Counted from the first letter of the stretch, positions 10,231-22,200 are shown. The stretch is DNA of 64,000 bases from Citrus sinensis (GCF_022201045.2 NC_068558.1:27237501-27301500); one strand, 5' to 3'. Made by a program: numbers and translations. Notes: generated by a model not told the origin, from the sequence alone.

Positions 10231-12742
10231 TTACTTAGCTAAACCCTTGGAGCATAATAGACCAAAAGCAAACACCAAAGGCCAGAAATAAATTTTTATC
10301 GGAGAATCAGCATGTCGGCGAGCAAAACTATAATGAATTGCAGCAAAAATGCACTGACCGAGGGCACATACTAGTCCAATAATATCCTTGAAGTTACCAA
10401 AAGGCCTGTTACGCCGCCGATAATAGAACCAAGGCCAAGGTAATATACCCTTCCATCTCCACACAGCTTTTTGCTTTTGGCATTTGTAAACGAGTTCCAC
10501 AATGCATACAACCAGGGCTGCAAATGACAATAACATACTCAAAAGCACATACTGAGATTTCCGCGCAGAAGAGAGTTGGTCAAAAAGAGCCGATGGAATC
10601 TCCAGGACAAAGTTGGTGATTACAAAGATCCACTCTAAATCAACGTCCTATGTAAGAAAAAGTAAAATAAACTCATGGTGTTCCGGTAAGCAACTGAAAA
10701 TTACCTTAATTAGAAGAATAAGTATAGCTTCAAAAACAAGATAATTCTATGACCAATTGGCCTTCAAGAATAAAATTCAGAAAATCGATATTTATAAGTT
10801 CTAAATGCTGTTTAGTGGTTTAAAATTTAATGCGCTCACTAAAATTCTTTTTTAGTTCACAAAATTCAGTGATTTCATTAGATAAGAAAACAACAATTAT
10901 ATTCCAAGCACTTTCACATTGATAGTATACAAATTATTTTGTGAACTTAAAGAGCATTTGTGTAATATAATTATGTATAAATTTGATCATCTGTGCTCGT
11001 AAACAATAAAAGTGAAATCTATTTTCTCGGTATACATAATTCAGTAATGAATAATGATACATTTACTACAGTTAGTCCACCATCATTATAGGACAAAAAA
11101 AATATTATTTTAAGACAAAAGTTTTTTTTTTTCTTTTTTGGTTGGGTCATGTTACACTAATTAGTATATACAGTTACATGCATCATTATTCTATATAATT
11201 CAAAAAATTCAGCGGCAGCCTCACGGGTAAAACAATATAGTACTCGTAACTATCCATGTGAAAGCCCGAGAAAATAAAGGAAGAGAGTTCACCTGCAGCC
11301 GATGTATGGAGGACGTGGTGATTATGGGGAGTGTGGGGTGTGGGGAGGACGTGGAGGACGTGGTGAGTGTAGTGAGTGTGGAGGACGTGGCTGAGTCTGG
11401 AGGACATGGCTGAGCCCATGAAGGCGATCGGGATGGTGAGTAGATATGCGATGGGGGTGGTGATGTTGAGCCCAAATCTGCTTCTGTGGTAAGCAGATGT
11501 GTCTGATGTGATCGATCTCTCTGCACAGGTTAATTCATAATTCTTCTTTTTTTAATTAGTAGTTCTTGTTAATTGTCTCATATATTAATTATTCACATTG
11601 AATTACTTAATTAGAAAATATAGATTATTTGTCTAATTTGTTTAAACTAAGGAATGAGATGTCACATTTGTGTTATGTATTTACTAATTAATTAACTTGA
11701 ACAGCATTAGAGAAAAATATGGGAACCGATCGAAGTTTTTTTGGGGATAAATAAAAAAGCAAAAGAAAATAAATTGATCATTTGTTAACTTAAAGAGCGT
11801 CTGTGTAATTTATCTATAAACTGATCATTGGTGCTCTTGAACCAATAAATTGATCATTTATTTTCTCAGTAGATATAATTCAATAATGAATAATGATATA
11901 CTTACTAAAGTTAATACACTATTATTATAGGACAAAAAAGGTTTCCGCCAAAAGAAAATTTTACTATATATGCACGTACGTACGTACGTACATACATATA
12001 TATGTATACACACAGACACATACACACACGCAACAGTACTCTGTATAATTCAAAAAATTCAACAGCAGCATCTTGGGGAAAACAATGTAGTACATGTAGC
12101 TAGCTATGTGAAAACACGAGAAAATAAAGAAAGAGAGTTCACCTGTAGCCGATGTAGAGGACGTAGTTGAGCCCATGGAGGCGATCGCGGCGGCGACGAT
12201 GAGTAGCTAGGTGATCGCGGCGGCGAGGATGAGTGGGTAGGTGATCGGGACGGCGATGTTGAGTGGCTAGGTGATCGGGGCGGCGATGTTGAGCCCAACT
12301 CTGCTTCTGTGGTAAGCAGATGTGTCCGATGTGATCGGTCTCTCTGCACAGGTTAATTAACCTTCATGAAAAAATTTAATAAACAAAAGTAATCAAGAGA
12401 AAGATAGAAATAGTACCAATTGCGAATTGAGTGGGCTGCTCGAAAGAGTTACAGAATCTTGAATCTGCAACGGAGATGTACAAGATCTGACTATTGGGTT
12501 GGCTGCTGAACGAATTTTAGATGGAATACTTTTCAGGCTTTTCCTATCATTATGATTTTCCTGAGTATCCATGTCATCATTCTGCTGGGACAATAAAATA
12601 AGGCCAAGACAAATCACTAATCAGCATGAACATATATATGAGAAATAATTAAACATTTATTACTGAAACATGATTAGACAAATATATAATATTATGATAC
12701 CTGAACGCCATTCGAAAGTTGTATAGTGTTGCTTTCAGTCAT
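10231..12742 (-). CDS. Predicted five-exon gene of unknown function, C-terminal multi-pass membrane protein
   Basis: I do not know this gene's function. Reading the minus strand with GT-AG sites gives coding exons 12742-12701, 12581-12417, 12343-12143, 11520-11293 and 10647-10231, all joined in phase 0, for about 350 residues. The start MTESNTIQLSNGVQ is the first Met in the exon, but the frame stays open upstream, so an earlier start is possible. Exons 3 and 4 are tandem copies rich in Ser and Pro (RDRSH.THLLTTEA.LGSTSPP then SPxRSP repeats). The last exon is hydrophobic with three clear membrane spans (YVLLSMLLSFAALVVCIVE, IIGLVCALGQCIFAAIHY, IYFWPLVFAFGLLCSKG) and an FYYRRRNRPFGNFKD loop. 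The upstream exons are less certain than the membrane exon. Confidence 0.6.
10900..12355. repeat. Tandem duplication spanning one exon and its flanks
   Basis: Two units of about 820-850 bp (roughly 10900-11527 and 11750-12350) align by eye through intron and exon. Landmarks are 'ataattca.taatgaataa' (11036 and 11876), the 'ataggacaaaaaa' stretch and the exon block ending at the 'cctgtgcag' acceptor. The unit boundaries were not mapped exactly. Confidence 0.75.
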
Positions 12743-13214
12743 TTTACGAACTTCATCAAAAGAAGAAGAATTCACGACATGTTCACAGGATGAAAATATA
12801 TATAGATGCTTTAGGAGGTTTCATGGCAGCTAGTTTCGTCTGCCAACACTTTTTTTATCATCCAACAATTTCGTAGCAGCAGCTTCATTGACTTCTTAGT
12901 TGAAACCGCGTGTGTTTTTCTTTCAAGTGAAGAAGAATTGAGCATGAGTGTTTACGACAACCACTTGCGTGAGTCGGCCGTCCAGCCACAGGCCGGTTAA
13001 TTGGTGTTCTTCGTAACAGAGGAGTGGGTTCTAAAATGAGACCAAAGTCGATCCATTTTCATATCCATTAAATTTAATTTTTAAAAATATAGTGAGACTC
13101 ACTATGGTCCCATTTTAAGACTCACAAATTTAATATTAAAAAATTTGTGAGTTACATATACGACTTATGACTCTGCTGATAGAATAATTGTGCATGGTAT
13201 ATTTAAGGAGCCTC
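12743..13214. other. 5' flank of the membrane-protein gene
   Basis: No second gene is seen here. The open frame of the first exon continues a little upstream (to about 12800). The remainder is ordinary AT-rich sequence, and no clear TATA box stands out. Confidence 0.4.
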
Positions 13215-13314
13215 CTATGTTACGTTAATCGTAACGTACATCCACACACAGCAACAATAGTGGGATCCGCTACTGTTGCTGTGTGCGGCGTACGTTACGA
13301 TTAACGTAACGTAG
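13215..13314. repeat. Fold-back palindrome, arms of about 45 bp
   Basis: The left arm (13215-13260) and right arm (13270-13314) are inverted copies with only a few mismatches and a 9-base loop (tgggatccg). The core of each arm is itself near-palindromic (gttacgttaatcgtaacgta). A degraded half-copy lies near 50697-50745. It resembles a small fold-back or MITE insertion. Confidence 0.75.
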
Positions 13315-13400
13315 CACTAGCTTATATTTAATTGTGAGATTGAGAATTCAGAATTAGTATTATTGTTATAAAATTTGTGTAATATTTTTAAATAAATCTT

Positions 13401-13525
13401 TTATTATTATTATCGTTGTTGTTGTTATTATTATTATTATCATCATTATTCTTATTTTCACTACTATTATTATTTTTATTAAAATTATTGTTATTATTAT
13501 TACAAATAATAATAATGCTAAGGAT
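13401..13525. repeat. Imperfect (TTA)n/(TTG)n microsatellite tract
   Basis: A run of ttattattatt, gttgttgtt and attattatt units with interruptions. It is non-coding low-complexity sequence. Confidence 0.8.
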
Positions 13526-13589
13526 AATAATTAACTAAGAGAATTTTAGTAACTTACAATAACCCATTTCGATTTAAAGATAAAATAAA

Positions 13590-14196
13590 GGGTAATTTTT
13601 AAAAACCTCCCCTGAGGTTTGGGCTTGTTGCAAGTAGATGGCGAGAATTGATTTATTTGTAAAAAATCCCCTACCGTCAGTTAAGTTTAACATTGACCGT
13701 TAGTTGACCATGCAAAGACAATATTACCCTTAACAATAGTTTGTAAACGAAAATAACTATAAAAAAACCAAAATTATTGGTGCAAAAAGCACAAACCCTA
13801 TTTTTTGACAATTTTATCCTTGTCAATTCTAAAAATTTACAATATCATAGGTAAAGATTATGACTATTTCATTTTTAAATTTTTAATTTTATCTTTCTTG
13901 TAGGAATTTTAAGGAAATATCAATAATTTAAAGAGAATTTTTTAATTTTAACTTTTTTATAGGAACTTTAAGAAAATATCAATAATTTAAAAAGTGTAAA
14001 ATAGCTAATAAATTTGGTTTTTTTTTTAGTTATTTTCGTTTATAAACTATTATTAAGGGTAATATTGTTTTTACACGGTCAACTAACGGTCAATGTTAAA
14101 CTTAACTGACGGTAGGGGGTTTTTTACAAATAAATCAATTCTCACCATCTATTTGTAACAAACCCAAACCTCAGGGAAGGTTTTTAAAAATTACCC
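13590..14196. mobile_element. Mutator-type MITE with long terminal inverted repeats
   Basis: The ends are inverted repeats of about 190 bp starting GGGTAATTTTTAAAAACCTC. They share internal blocks such as the 'ctgacggtaggggg' and 'tcaactaacggtcaatgtta' segments. The element is flanked by the 10-bp direct repeat ATAAAATAAA (13580-13589 and 14197-14206). Long TIRs plus a 9-11 bp target duplication point to the Mutator superfamily. The 607-bp element has no reading frame, so it is non-autonomous. Confidence 0.85.
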
Positions 14197-14206
14197 ATAA
14201 AATAAA

Positions 14207-15220
14207 TATATCAAGGAGAACACAACCCGGCTGATTTTGAAATTTCAACCCCATTAAATTTTATGGCTAATCTGAATCAAACTCAAACCCAAAATGTAAT
14301 TTGGGTTTGGTTCCATTCGGGTTAACCCGAACGAAATGTCTACTGCCGTCTGAAGCCGCGTCTCCCCGTTAGGGCATGTATCATTATTTCTCTCATTTCT
14401 AACATCGGTTAAAATTTTCTGCAGTGAGGCCAAGTCAAGTCAAGCACATGCATAAAGCTAGGACAAGACAGAACAAATGTGGTCGGTTAAAAATAAAAAA
14501 TTGAAAATGTCCACTTAAGAACAGGGCGGCCGGCCGTCTTTCACACCGAAAGAAAAATGTAAAAGGGCTTGGTGGGCCAACAAGGACTTTATACAGCAAA
14601 TCAACCCCATTAATGCTAAAAGGCTGAGAGCCATTTAATTTCTCTCGTATGTCATCATTATACTCCTGTGTGGTAACATCATATGCATAATCTTTTTATA
14701 TTTAGGAAGAGTTTGGAATTAAGAGACCATGATTTTATTGTAATAAAAATTATAGTAATAAAATAAAAATTATTAACATATGGTAAATATAAATGTCGTT
14801 TATATAATAATTTTGATAAAAAAATATTAAAAATTATATTAACTTTTATTATTATGTGTAATAAAATTAATTAATCTTTTGAAACCACGACGAAAAATAT
14901 TTATAAAAAATTTTGTATCTTTTAAATTATAATTTTCCATCCATATACAATATCAAATACCACACAATATCTCAGGCTAGTAAAACCAAAGTTATTGAAT
15001 TGTTGTATGAAATCGAGAACAAAAATGCATTTCCAATGGATAATTTCCTCGACGAATGAGAAGTAAATGCAGCCAAAAGAATTTAAAATAAATTAAACAC
15101 GTCTTAAGATTGAATAAAACTGCTTTAATTTGTTCTTAGTGGGCATCACATTGATGAAATTTAATGATTGTGTTGTGAAAAAATGACCTCCGACTCTGAG
15201 TCAGTGGTGCCGTGTAGGAA
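14207..15220. other. Intergenic AT-rich DNA
   Basis: Nothing recognisable apart from a possible degraded MITE around 14700-14960 (AT-rich, no clear ends). There is no supported gene. Confidence 0.4.
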
Positions 15221-15352
15221 CATTTCAAATCTTTTTCTTAGTCATGTACTATCTCTCTATTAACTATTTTGTGGTAAAACAGATCTGTTAACATTAAATT
15301 TAAGTGTATTCACGTTGTTTCAGTTTGCTTAATTTTAAAATAAACTTGCCTT
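15221..15352. repeat. Paralogous segment, copy B left part, including the LINE target site
   Basis: This is the counterpart of 1026-1120 plus 9894-9935. It lacks the gypsy element, and 15337-15352 is the left 16-bp target duplication of the LINE. Alignment continues at 21239 after the LINE. Confidence 0.7.
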
Positions 15353-18300
15353 GAGAATAAATATTTGAGTCATTAGATTTTTCATGCATGGAAAGCTCCG
15401 AAATCCTCGGACGTGGAGGAAACCCTATCTTCGGAGGAATTTTTTCCCCGCCGCCTAGGGAGGCTAGAACGACTAAAAAAGCGAGGTTTCGCGACGAAGA
15501 TCAAGCTGGTGTTAACACTAAGCAGGTCTCATATAAAGAAACCCTAGTGAATATGACGCAAGCTATGGAGCACGGAGTTGGAGGCGGAATTGAGGACTAG
15601 GATTTTGAGGAAGGGGACGTTATTGAAACTAATGAGGGAACCATGCCATCCATCAGGTTTTCGGCTAGGCTTCATGCGAAGTTGAGCGAACCTTGGAAGA
15701 ACTCAGTTATTGTGAAGCTGCTTGGACGCACGATTGGCTATAGAGCCCTCTGTACCAGACTGAATGTCATGTGGAAATCAGCCATGGGTTTCTCGGTGAT
15801 TGACTTGGAGAACAACTTTTATTTGGTTCGTTTTCGTTCGGTAGGAGATGCTGTGGACGCTTTAACCAAGGGGTCGTGGCTTATCATGGGTCACTATTTA
15901 ACGGTGCAGCCATGGCCGCCTTCCTTTGACTTCACCAACACGGCTCTTGATCAAGTTACGGTATGGATCCGCCTCCCTGGTCTGGCTGTTCATCTCTATG
16001 ACCGGAAAATACTTCAGAAGTTGGGTCAGTTAGTGGGCAATGTAATAAAAATCGACTCAAATACAGCCTCCTCAACTCGTGGAAGATTTGCCCGTCTTGC
16101 AGTGAGTATCTCATTAACTAGACCACTGGTGTCTCAATTTGAGTTGGATGGGAAGCTCCAGAAGGTGGAGTACGAGGGTTTGCCAGTTATATGTTACAAG
16201 TGTGGACGTTATGGGCATAGCAGTAACAACTGCAATGAGGCTGGGAACTCGACAAGCCCTGATGGTGCTGGCCATCCCCCACAGGCTAAGCCGGGGAATG
16301 AGTTTTCTGGCCAACAGGAAGTTGGCAGGAAAGACGATAGTAATATGGAGCCTTTTGGTCCTTGGATGATTGCCACCAAGAGAGGAAGGAAGCCCATTAG
16401 TGGTAAGGAAATCGCCGGTGGCTCAAATCGTAATAGGGAGTTTGCCGGAACTGGTATCTCACGGTTTCAAATTTTAGCTCAAGTCTTGGATGAAGATGGA
16501 AACGATGGGCATGCAGCTTGCACAGACCTCCCTTCCACCTCACGTCAGCCTTTCACACTCGTCACAAACCCCATATTTACCTCCAACACAAGGAATACAG
16601 CTAAGACCTTGGCTCGCCGTAAGTCGTATAATAAGAATGTAGCAACAAGATCTCTTAACAGAAAACCGAATGCCCTAACGTCTTCCACCTTTAACCCTTT
16701 CCAGCCTAGTGCTTTCAATACTAGAGAGGAGAATATGACTCCCTTACCCCATGCAAACCAAAATTCCAACCCACACACTCTCCCCCAGACAGGTTATAAC
16801 AACCAAATGTTTCCCCCCCTCGAAACTACTTTAGATCCCATTAAACATACAGTGGTATTTTGCTCCTCCCAAAACATTCCTAATGGGGATACTAGGGAAG
16901 TGGCCACGGATCATATCGAGAGACAGGGACCAGACCCACAACACTTGGCCGATCTCCAAATCACCCTTCGGATGACGGAAGGGGGAAATGCTCATACCTT
17001 ACCTGCCGTACCTATGTTTGATGATGATGGGGATGGGATGGTTGATGGAGAAGTCTCGATGGTTCAAGAAACGCCTTTGGCGTTGTTAGAGGAAGTCAAT
17101 GGACAACAGTAGCAGGCTCCTGTCCTCTCTTCGTAAGTTTTTTATGTCAAAAAGTATCATGTTCTGGAATGTCCAAGGGGCAGCGTCTGGGGAATTCAGG
17201 CGTTCGTTTAAGACGATCATTAAAAACTATAATCCATCGATGGTGATTTTAATGGAGCCTCGTATTAGTGGGATTAAAGCATATGATTTTATAAAGAAAA
17301 GTGGTTTTGCTTGCTCGCACCGAGTGGAAGCTGAGGGATTCTCTGGAGGTATTTGGCTCCTTTGGAGAAGCTTCATAGAGGTGGAGGTTTCAATCAATCA
17401 TAGGCAGTTTATTCACTTTAAAATTTGTAAGAACAAGGTCTTTATGTCGTGGGTAACAGCAGTTTATGCCAGTCCCAATCCAATGCTGCGAAGACAGTTG
17501 TGGTGTCGTATGGAGAATATTACTTCTTCAATTCAAGGCCCCCGGTTGATTGGAGGGGATTTCAACTCTATTTTATATGCTTCGGAAAAGCAGGAGGGCG
17601 TGGGTAGGAACTCAGGAGTGTGTAACTTATTCCGGAAGTGGTATGATGGGCATCAAATCTTTGATTTAAATTTCAAAGGTCCACGATTTACTTGGTCGCG
17701 TGGATTGCTCTTTAAACGGCTTGATAGAGCTTTATGTAACAACGATTGGCTGCTAAAGTACACAGAGAATTCAGTTCTTCACCTCCCGAAGGTAGCCTCG
17801 GATCACAGGCCGGTTTTGGTTCGGTTTACTAGAGATGGGGCTGGTCAGAAGAGGAATTGGCCTTTCCGCTTTTTGGCTGCTTGGTTAACGCACGATCAAT
17901 TTAACAATTTTGTTCAGCGGGTGTGGAATCCGCAGACCCACTATAGTATAGCAGCTTCTCATTTTGTTCAGGAGGTTCAAGCTTGGAATCGTGATGTATT
18001 TGGGAATATATTTCAGAGAAAACGCCGGCTCTTGGCTCAGATTAATGGCATTCAAGCTACTCTTGAACAGTATAGCTCCCGCAGTTTGAAGCGCTTGGAG
18101 GCTCGCTTGCGAAATGATCTTGAAACGGTGATGAGCCAGGAGGAAATTCTTTGGCTTCAGAAATCTCGAAAGGATTGGCTTCTCCATGGAGATAGAAATA
18201 CGAATTTTTTCCACCAAAAAACTATTGCTCGCAGGCGGCGAAATAGAATTGAGGCTATCCGAGAAACTTCGGGGAATTGGCTTTATGATGAAGATGATAT

Positions 18301-21222
18301 AAGGAGGCACGCAATGGACTATTTTTCTGATTTATTTAAAAGTGATTCTGCAACCTACCAGAATTACCATGTTCCAAATCTCTTTCCAGCCTCGGAAGCT
18401 AATGACGTTGATGATGCTGCAGCCCCAATCTTGAGGGAGGAAATTAAAAGCACCATGTTTAGTATGAAACCGCTAAAAGCACCAGGTACGGATGGTTTGC
18501 ATGCTATTTTTTATCAATCCCAATGGCATGTTGTTGGTCCGTCTTTTTGCAGGCTTATTGAAGAGATTTTTACCTCGGGTAAGGTCCCGTAAGAGATCAA
18601 TACTACCCTCCTGGTCTTGATTCCCAAAGAGGATCACCCTACTAGCTTGAAGATGTTTCGGCCCATCAGTCTATGCACAGTGGCCTATAAGACGGTGGCT
18701 AAAATTATAGCGAATCGCTTGCAATCGCTGTTGCCCAATCTAATAGGCCCCCATCAAACAAGCTTTGTTCCTGGGAGACATATAATTGATAATATTGTTG
18801 TGGCTCAAGAAGTAGTTCACTCCATGCGCAGAAAAACGGGTAAGAATGGTTTTATGGCCATTAAGGTTTACTTAGAGAAAGCTTATGACCGGCTCAATTG
18901 GGATTTCATTTTTGATACTCTTCAACAGTCTGGTGTACCCATTCAAGTATCTAGACTAATCATGGAATGCATTACTTCAGTTAGTATGAGCATTTTGTGG
19001 AATGGTGAGGTTACGGAGGCTTTCGCCCCGGGGAAAGGTATCCGTCAGGGAGACCCTCTCTCGCCTTATCTTTTTGTTCTCTGCATCGAGCGGTTGAGTC
19101 ATGGTATAACTAATGCGGTGATGGATGGAAAATGGAGGCCTATTCGTTTGTCCAAAAATGGAACCCCTCTAACTCATCTCTTTTTTGCAGACAATTTGCT
19201 TTTGTTTGCAGAAGCTTTGATTGATCAAGCTTGTGTTGTTGAATCTTTATTGGATAATTATTGTAGGTCTTCGGAAGCTAAGGTCAATAAAATGAAATCT
19301 AAAGTGTACTTCTCAAAGAATGTTACCGCGCGGGATGCCAGCCTCATAGGTAATACATTGGGAGTTTCGGTCACAAACAACTTGGGTGATTATCTTGGAA
19401 TGCCCTTAATCCACTCGCGGGTAAATAAAGACACGTATAAATCCATTCTCGATAAAGTGGATAGGCAGCTTACTGGTTGGAATGCGGCTCATCTTTCCTT
19501 GGTTGGACGTGTCACCCTGGCTCAATCAGTGCTGCAAGCAATGCCTGTTTATGCCATGCAAACGACCTTACTCCCTCCTCCGGTCCGGCATAAGATAGAC
19601 AAATCTTGCAGGCGATTCATTTATGATGGAAATTCCAAGAGTCACAAGATGAGTATGGTGGGGTGGGATAAAATCTGCATGCCGAAATCTCATGGGGATC
19701 TGGGGTTTAAGAAGATCAATGAGATGAACCAGGCGCTGCTGATGAAGCTGAGTTGGGAAGTTGTTTCTAACTCGGACAAGTTGTGGGTGAAAGTTTTCTG
19801 TTCCAAATATGGTCTGGAGCCTCAAAACTTACCAAGATCCCTTCCAAATAAACTAGGGTCTCGGATTTGGCAGGCCGTCCGAAGCACGTGGGATGCCACG
19901 GTGCATGGTGCGCGCTGGTCTATTTGTGATGGAGCTAGAACTCGCTTCTGGTTAGACTGTTGGGCTACGAGAAATAATCCCCTGATCAGCCCTGCTCTAC
20001 AGCCGGTTCCTCATGAATCTATCAGCGCCTCAGTGGGTGATTTTACGAATGGAAATGGGGGTTGGAACTGGTCGAGATTTGAACATGTACTGCCACACTA
20101 CACCCTCATGCAAATTGCTTCAACCTTGCCTCCGTCACCTCATCTTGGAGCTGATAAAATTTTTTGGGGATTTGATTCACGAGGTATATTTACGGTGCCT
20201 TCAGCCTATGACTCCCTCTGCTATTATCATTCTGCTACTCATGACAGTCATTGGAAGCTTCCATGGAGTTGGAAGGGAGCTTAATCCATCCGCTTATTCC
20301 TTTGGCAGCTCATGCATGAGAAGTTGAAGACTAACGACGAGCTTGCTAGGCGTCATATTCATGTCCCTGTAGGATGTGATAGGTGTGGGGGTGCGGTTGA
20401 AGATATCCTTCATGTGTTGCGAGATTGTCGCTGTATTATTCAGGTTTGGCGGAAGCTTGTCCCAATGGCAAATCATAGCTCTTTCTTCAACTTGAATCTT
20501 CGTGATTGGATTGCTGGAAACTTACAGAATAAATGGAAGATTATATCTTCTCCCCCTTGGGAATGTATCTTTGGTGTGACAGTTTGGAGGTTGTGGTTTT
20601 GGAGGAACCACTTTTTATTTGCGGGGAAGCTGGTGGATAGCTTAACAGTGTACATGGATGTTATGGCGAGAGCTACTGAAATTTCCAGAATTAACAACTC
20701 CTTTATAAGCCAACAGCCGCGGAAAAAAGAAATTTTCATTCGATGGACGACCCCGCCATGGCCATGGTGCAAATTAAATACAGATGGATCTTGCAAAAAT
20801 GATTGGGAAGCAGGAGCAGGAGGTGTAATTCGAGACTCCGTTGGCCATTGGATTTCCGGAGTTTGTATGAAAATTAGGAAGAGTTCAGTGCTTATGGCTG
20901 AGCTGTGGGCTCTGTATCAGGGTCTAAATCTTGCATGGGAGGTAGGCATAAAAAGGCTGTTGGTAGAAGTGGATAGTCTTTGTATTACGCAGATGATTTC
21001 TAAGCAAGTGGTCGTTCCTAATGGGTTCTATGCCTTAATAGCAGCCATCCAGGATTTACTAAGTAGAAATTGGCAGGCTACCATCTCCCATATATATCGT
21101 GAAGCAAACTCAGCTGCGGATTTCATGGCCAATATGGCTCATTCAGCCCCTCTTTGGGGTTACTCAACCCCATTTTGTTCCTGTTTAGCTCCTTTTAACG
21201 AGCCCCCTTTCATCGACAAATA
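15353..21222 (+). mobile_element. L1-type LINE retrotransposon with RNase H domain (dead copy)
   Basis: The element spans two reading frames in the order of plant L1 elements: ORF1 with a DUF4283 domain and a CCHC knuckle, then ORF2 with APE endonuclease, reverse transcriptase, zf-RVT and RNase H. It is flanked by the 16-bp direct repeat AAAATAAACTTGCCTT (15337-15352 and 21223-21238). The 5' leader before ORF1 is only 35 bases and the 3' end coincides with the ORF2 stop, so there is almost no 3' UTR or poly(A) tail. In-frame stops at 15598, 18590 and 20282 and changed RT catalytic residues make it inactive. Confidence 0.93.
15388..17112 (+). pseudogene. LINE ORF1: DUF4283 nucleic-acid-binding protein with CCHC knuckle, one in-frame stop
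   Basis: The frame starts at ATG 15388 (MESSEILGRGGNPIFGG) and is interrupted only by TAG at 15598-15600, after which the same frame runs to 17112. The middle matches the plant LINE DUF4283 fold (WKNSVIVKLLGRTIGYRAL, FYLVRF, GSWLIMGHYLTVQPW). A zinc knuckle CYKCGRYGHSSNNC (C-x2-C-x4-H-x4-C) is encoded at 16192-16233. The C-terminal half is low in structure and rich in Asn, Pro and Thr. The family packages element RNA. ORF1 overlaps the start of ORF2 by 14 bases in another frame. Confidence 0.9.
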
Positions 21223-21223
21223 A
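17099..21223 (+). pseudogene. LINE ORF2: endonuclease, reverse transcriptase and RNase H, two in-frame stops
   Basis: One frame runs from ATG 17099 to TAA 21221-21223, broken by in-frame TAA at 18590 and 20282. The order of domains is APE-type endonuclease (IMFWNVQGAASG, LIGGDFNSIL, SDHRPVLV), RT (FRPISLCTVAYK, SFVPGRHIIDN, GIRQGDPLSPYLF, LGDYLGMPLIHS), zf-RVT (LWQLMHEKLKTND, CDRCGGAVEDILHVL) and RNase H (LNTDGSCK, AELWAL, VEVDSL, REANSAADFMAN). Two RT catalytic Asp residues are lost: the motif A Asp is Tyr in KVYLEKAYDRL (18869-18871) and FADD reads FADN (19193-19195). Only the RNase H catalytic set looks intact. Confidence 0.93.
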
Positions 21224-21238
21224 AAATAAACTTGCCTT

Positions 21239-22200
21239 CAATTCCAACATTAAAAAAAATGAATTTAATGATGATTCCGAAATCAGCTTGAGTTGGTTAA
21301 CATCTTGATTCCTTACCTCAACTTCAGCATTAAATTTGTTTTTGTAAGAAAAAGGTTTGTCAATCTTTAAGGATATCCTACGACGTCAAACAAATAATTT
21401 ACAAACGCCTGAAATCACGAAGAATAATGAAAGGCACTAAGAAATTTTTCTATATTAACCCTCCAATATTCAAGTTAAATTTTAGATTTTCATTGAAAAA
21501 TATATAGTAAAATCTGACCTTTAGTAATGGAGGAATAATCTCAAGGTTAAATCGTGAACGAAAGATAATAAAATAAAAATTGAGAAGGAGAGTTGAATTT
21601 TCTTCTTTATTAATTCCCTTAGCAATTTTTATAGAGTTTTAAGTGTTAATTGTTATAGATTGTGATTTCTAAATTCCCTATATTTCGAGTTAGGATACAG
21701 TGGTATCCTCTTCTATATGTAGGACAAGATAAGCGCTTGTTTTGAATAATTTTTGCTTCCTAGTGACTTTGTGAAATATCTCCTCCCGACCTATTTGCTT
21801 GAGGTCATTATAATTATCTCTTGGTCGAGATTATCTGTTTAAAATCACTATACTTACCTCTCTGTTGAGATGATATGCTTGAGGTCATCAGATAACCTCT
21901 AAGTATCTCCTCACAACTTCATATCCTCGAAACTTGTTGCCTTTGTTTTACTTTGAGGAGAGCACGATAAAGTTTAAGCAAACACCTTGTAGTGGTCACC
22001 TTATTTCATCCCCCAAACATTGTATATACTACTTATATCAGTCATTGTATATACTACTAATATTAGTCACTGTATGAAAAACAATGTATCGTGTTAATTC
22101 ATTAGCAATTCACTCAATCGATTGCCAAATCAAATCAGATGAATAGTTAAATAATATTTTAATTGTACACATTATATTAGCTGGTTTTGGTAAACATACC
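21239..22200. other. Intergenic DNA, copy B right part then AT-rich sequence
   Basis: The first 40 or so bases continue the paralogous segment B. A block at 22028 (tactacttatatcagtcatt) matches one near 9965, suggesting further shared sequence separated by an insertion. No gene is visible. Confidence 0.45.

Noticed and set aside
16114..20796. Minus-strand frames across the LINE (such as 17885-18310 and 20473-20796)
   Set aside because: The plus-strand frames carry the RT, endonuclease and RNase H motifs; the reverse frames are shadows.
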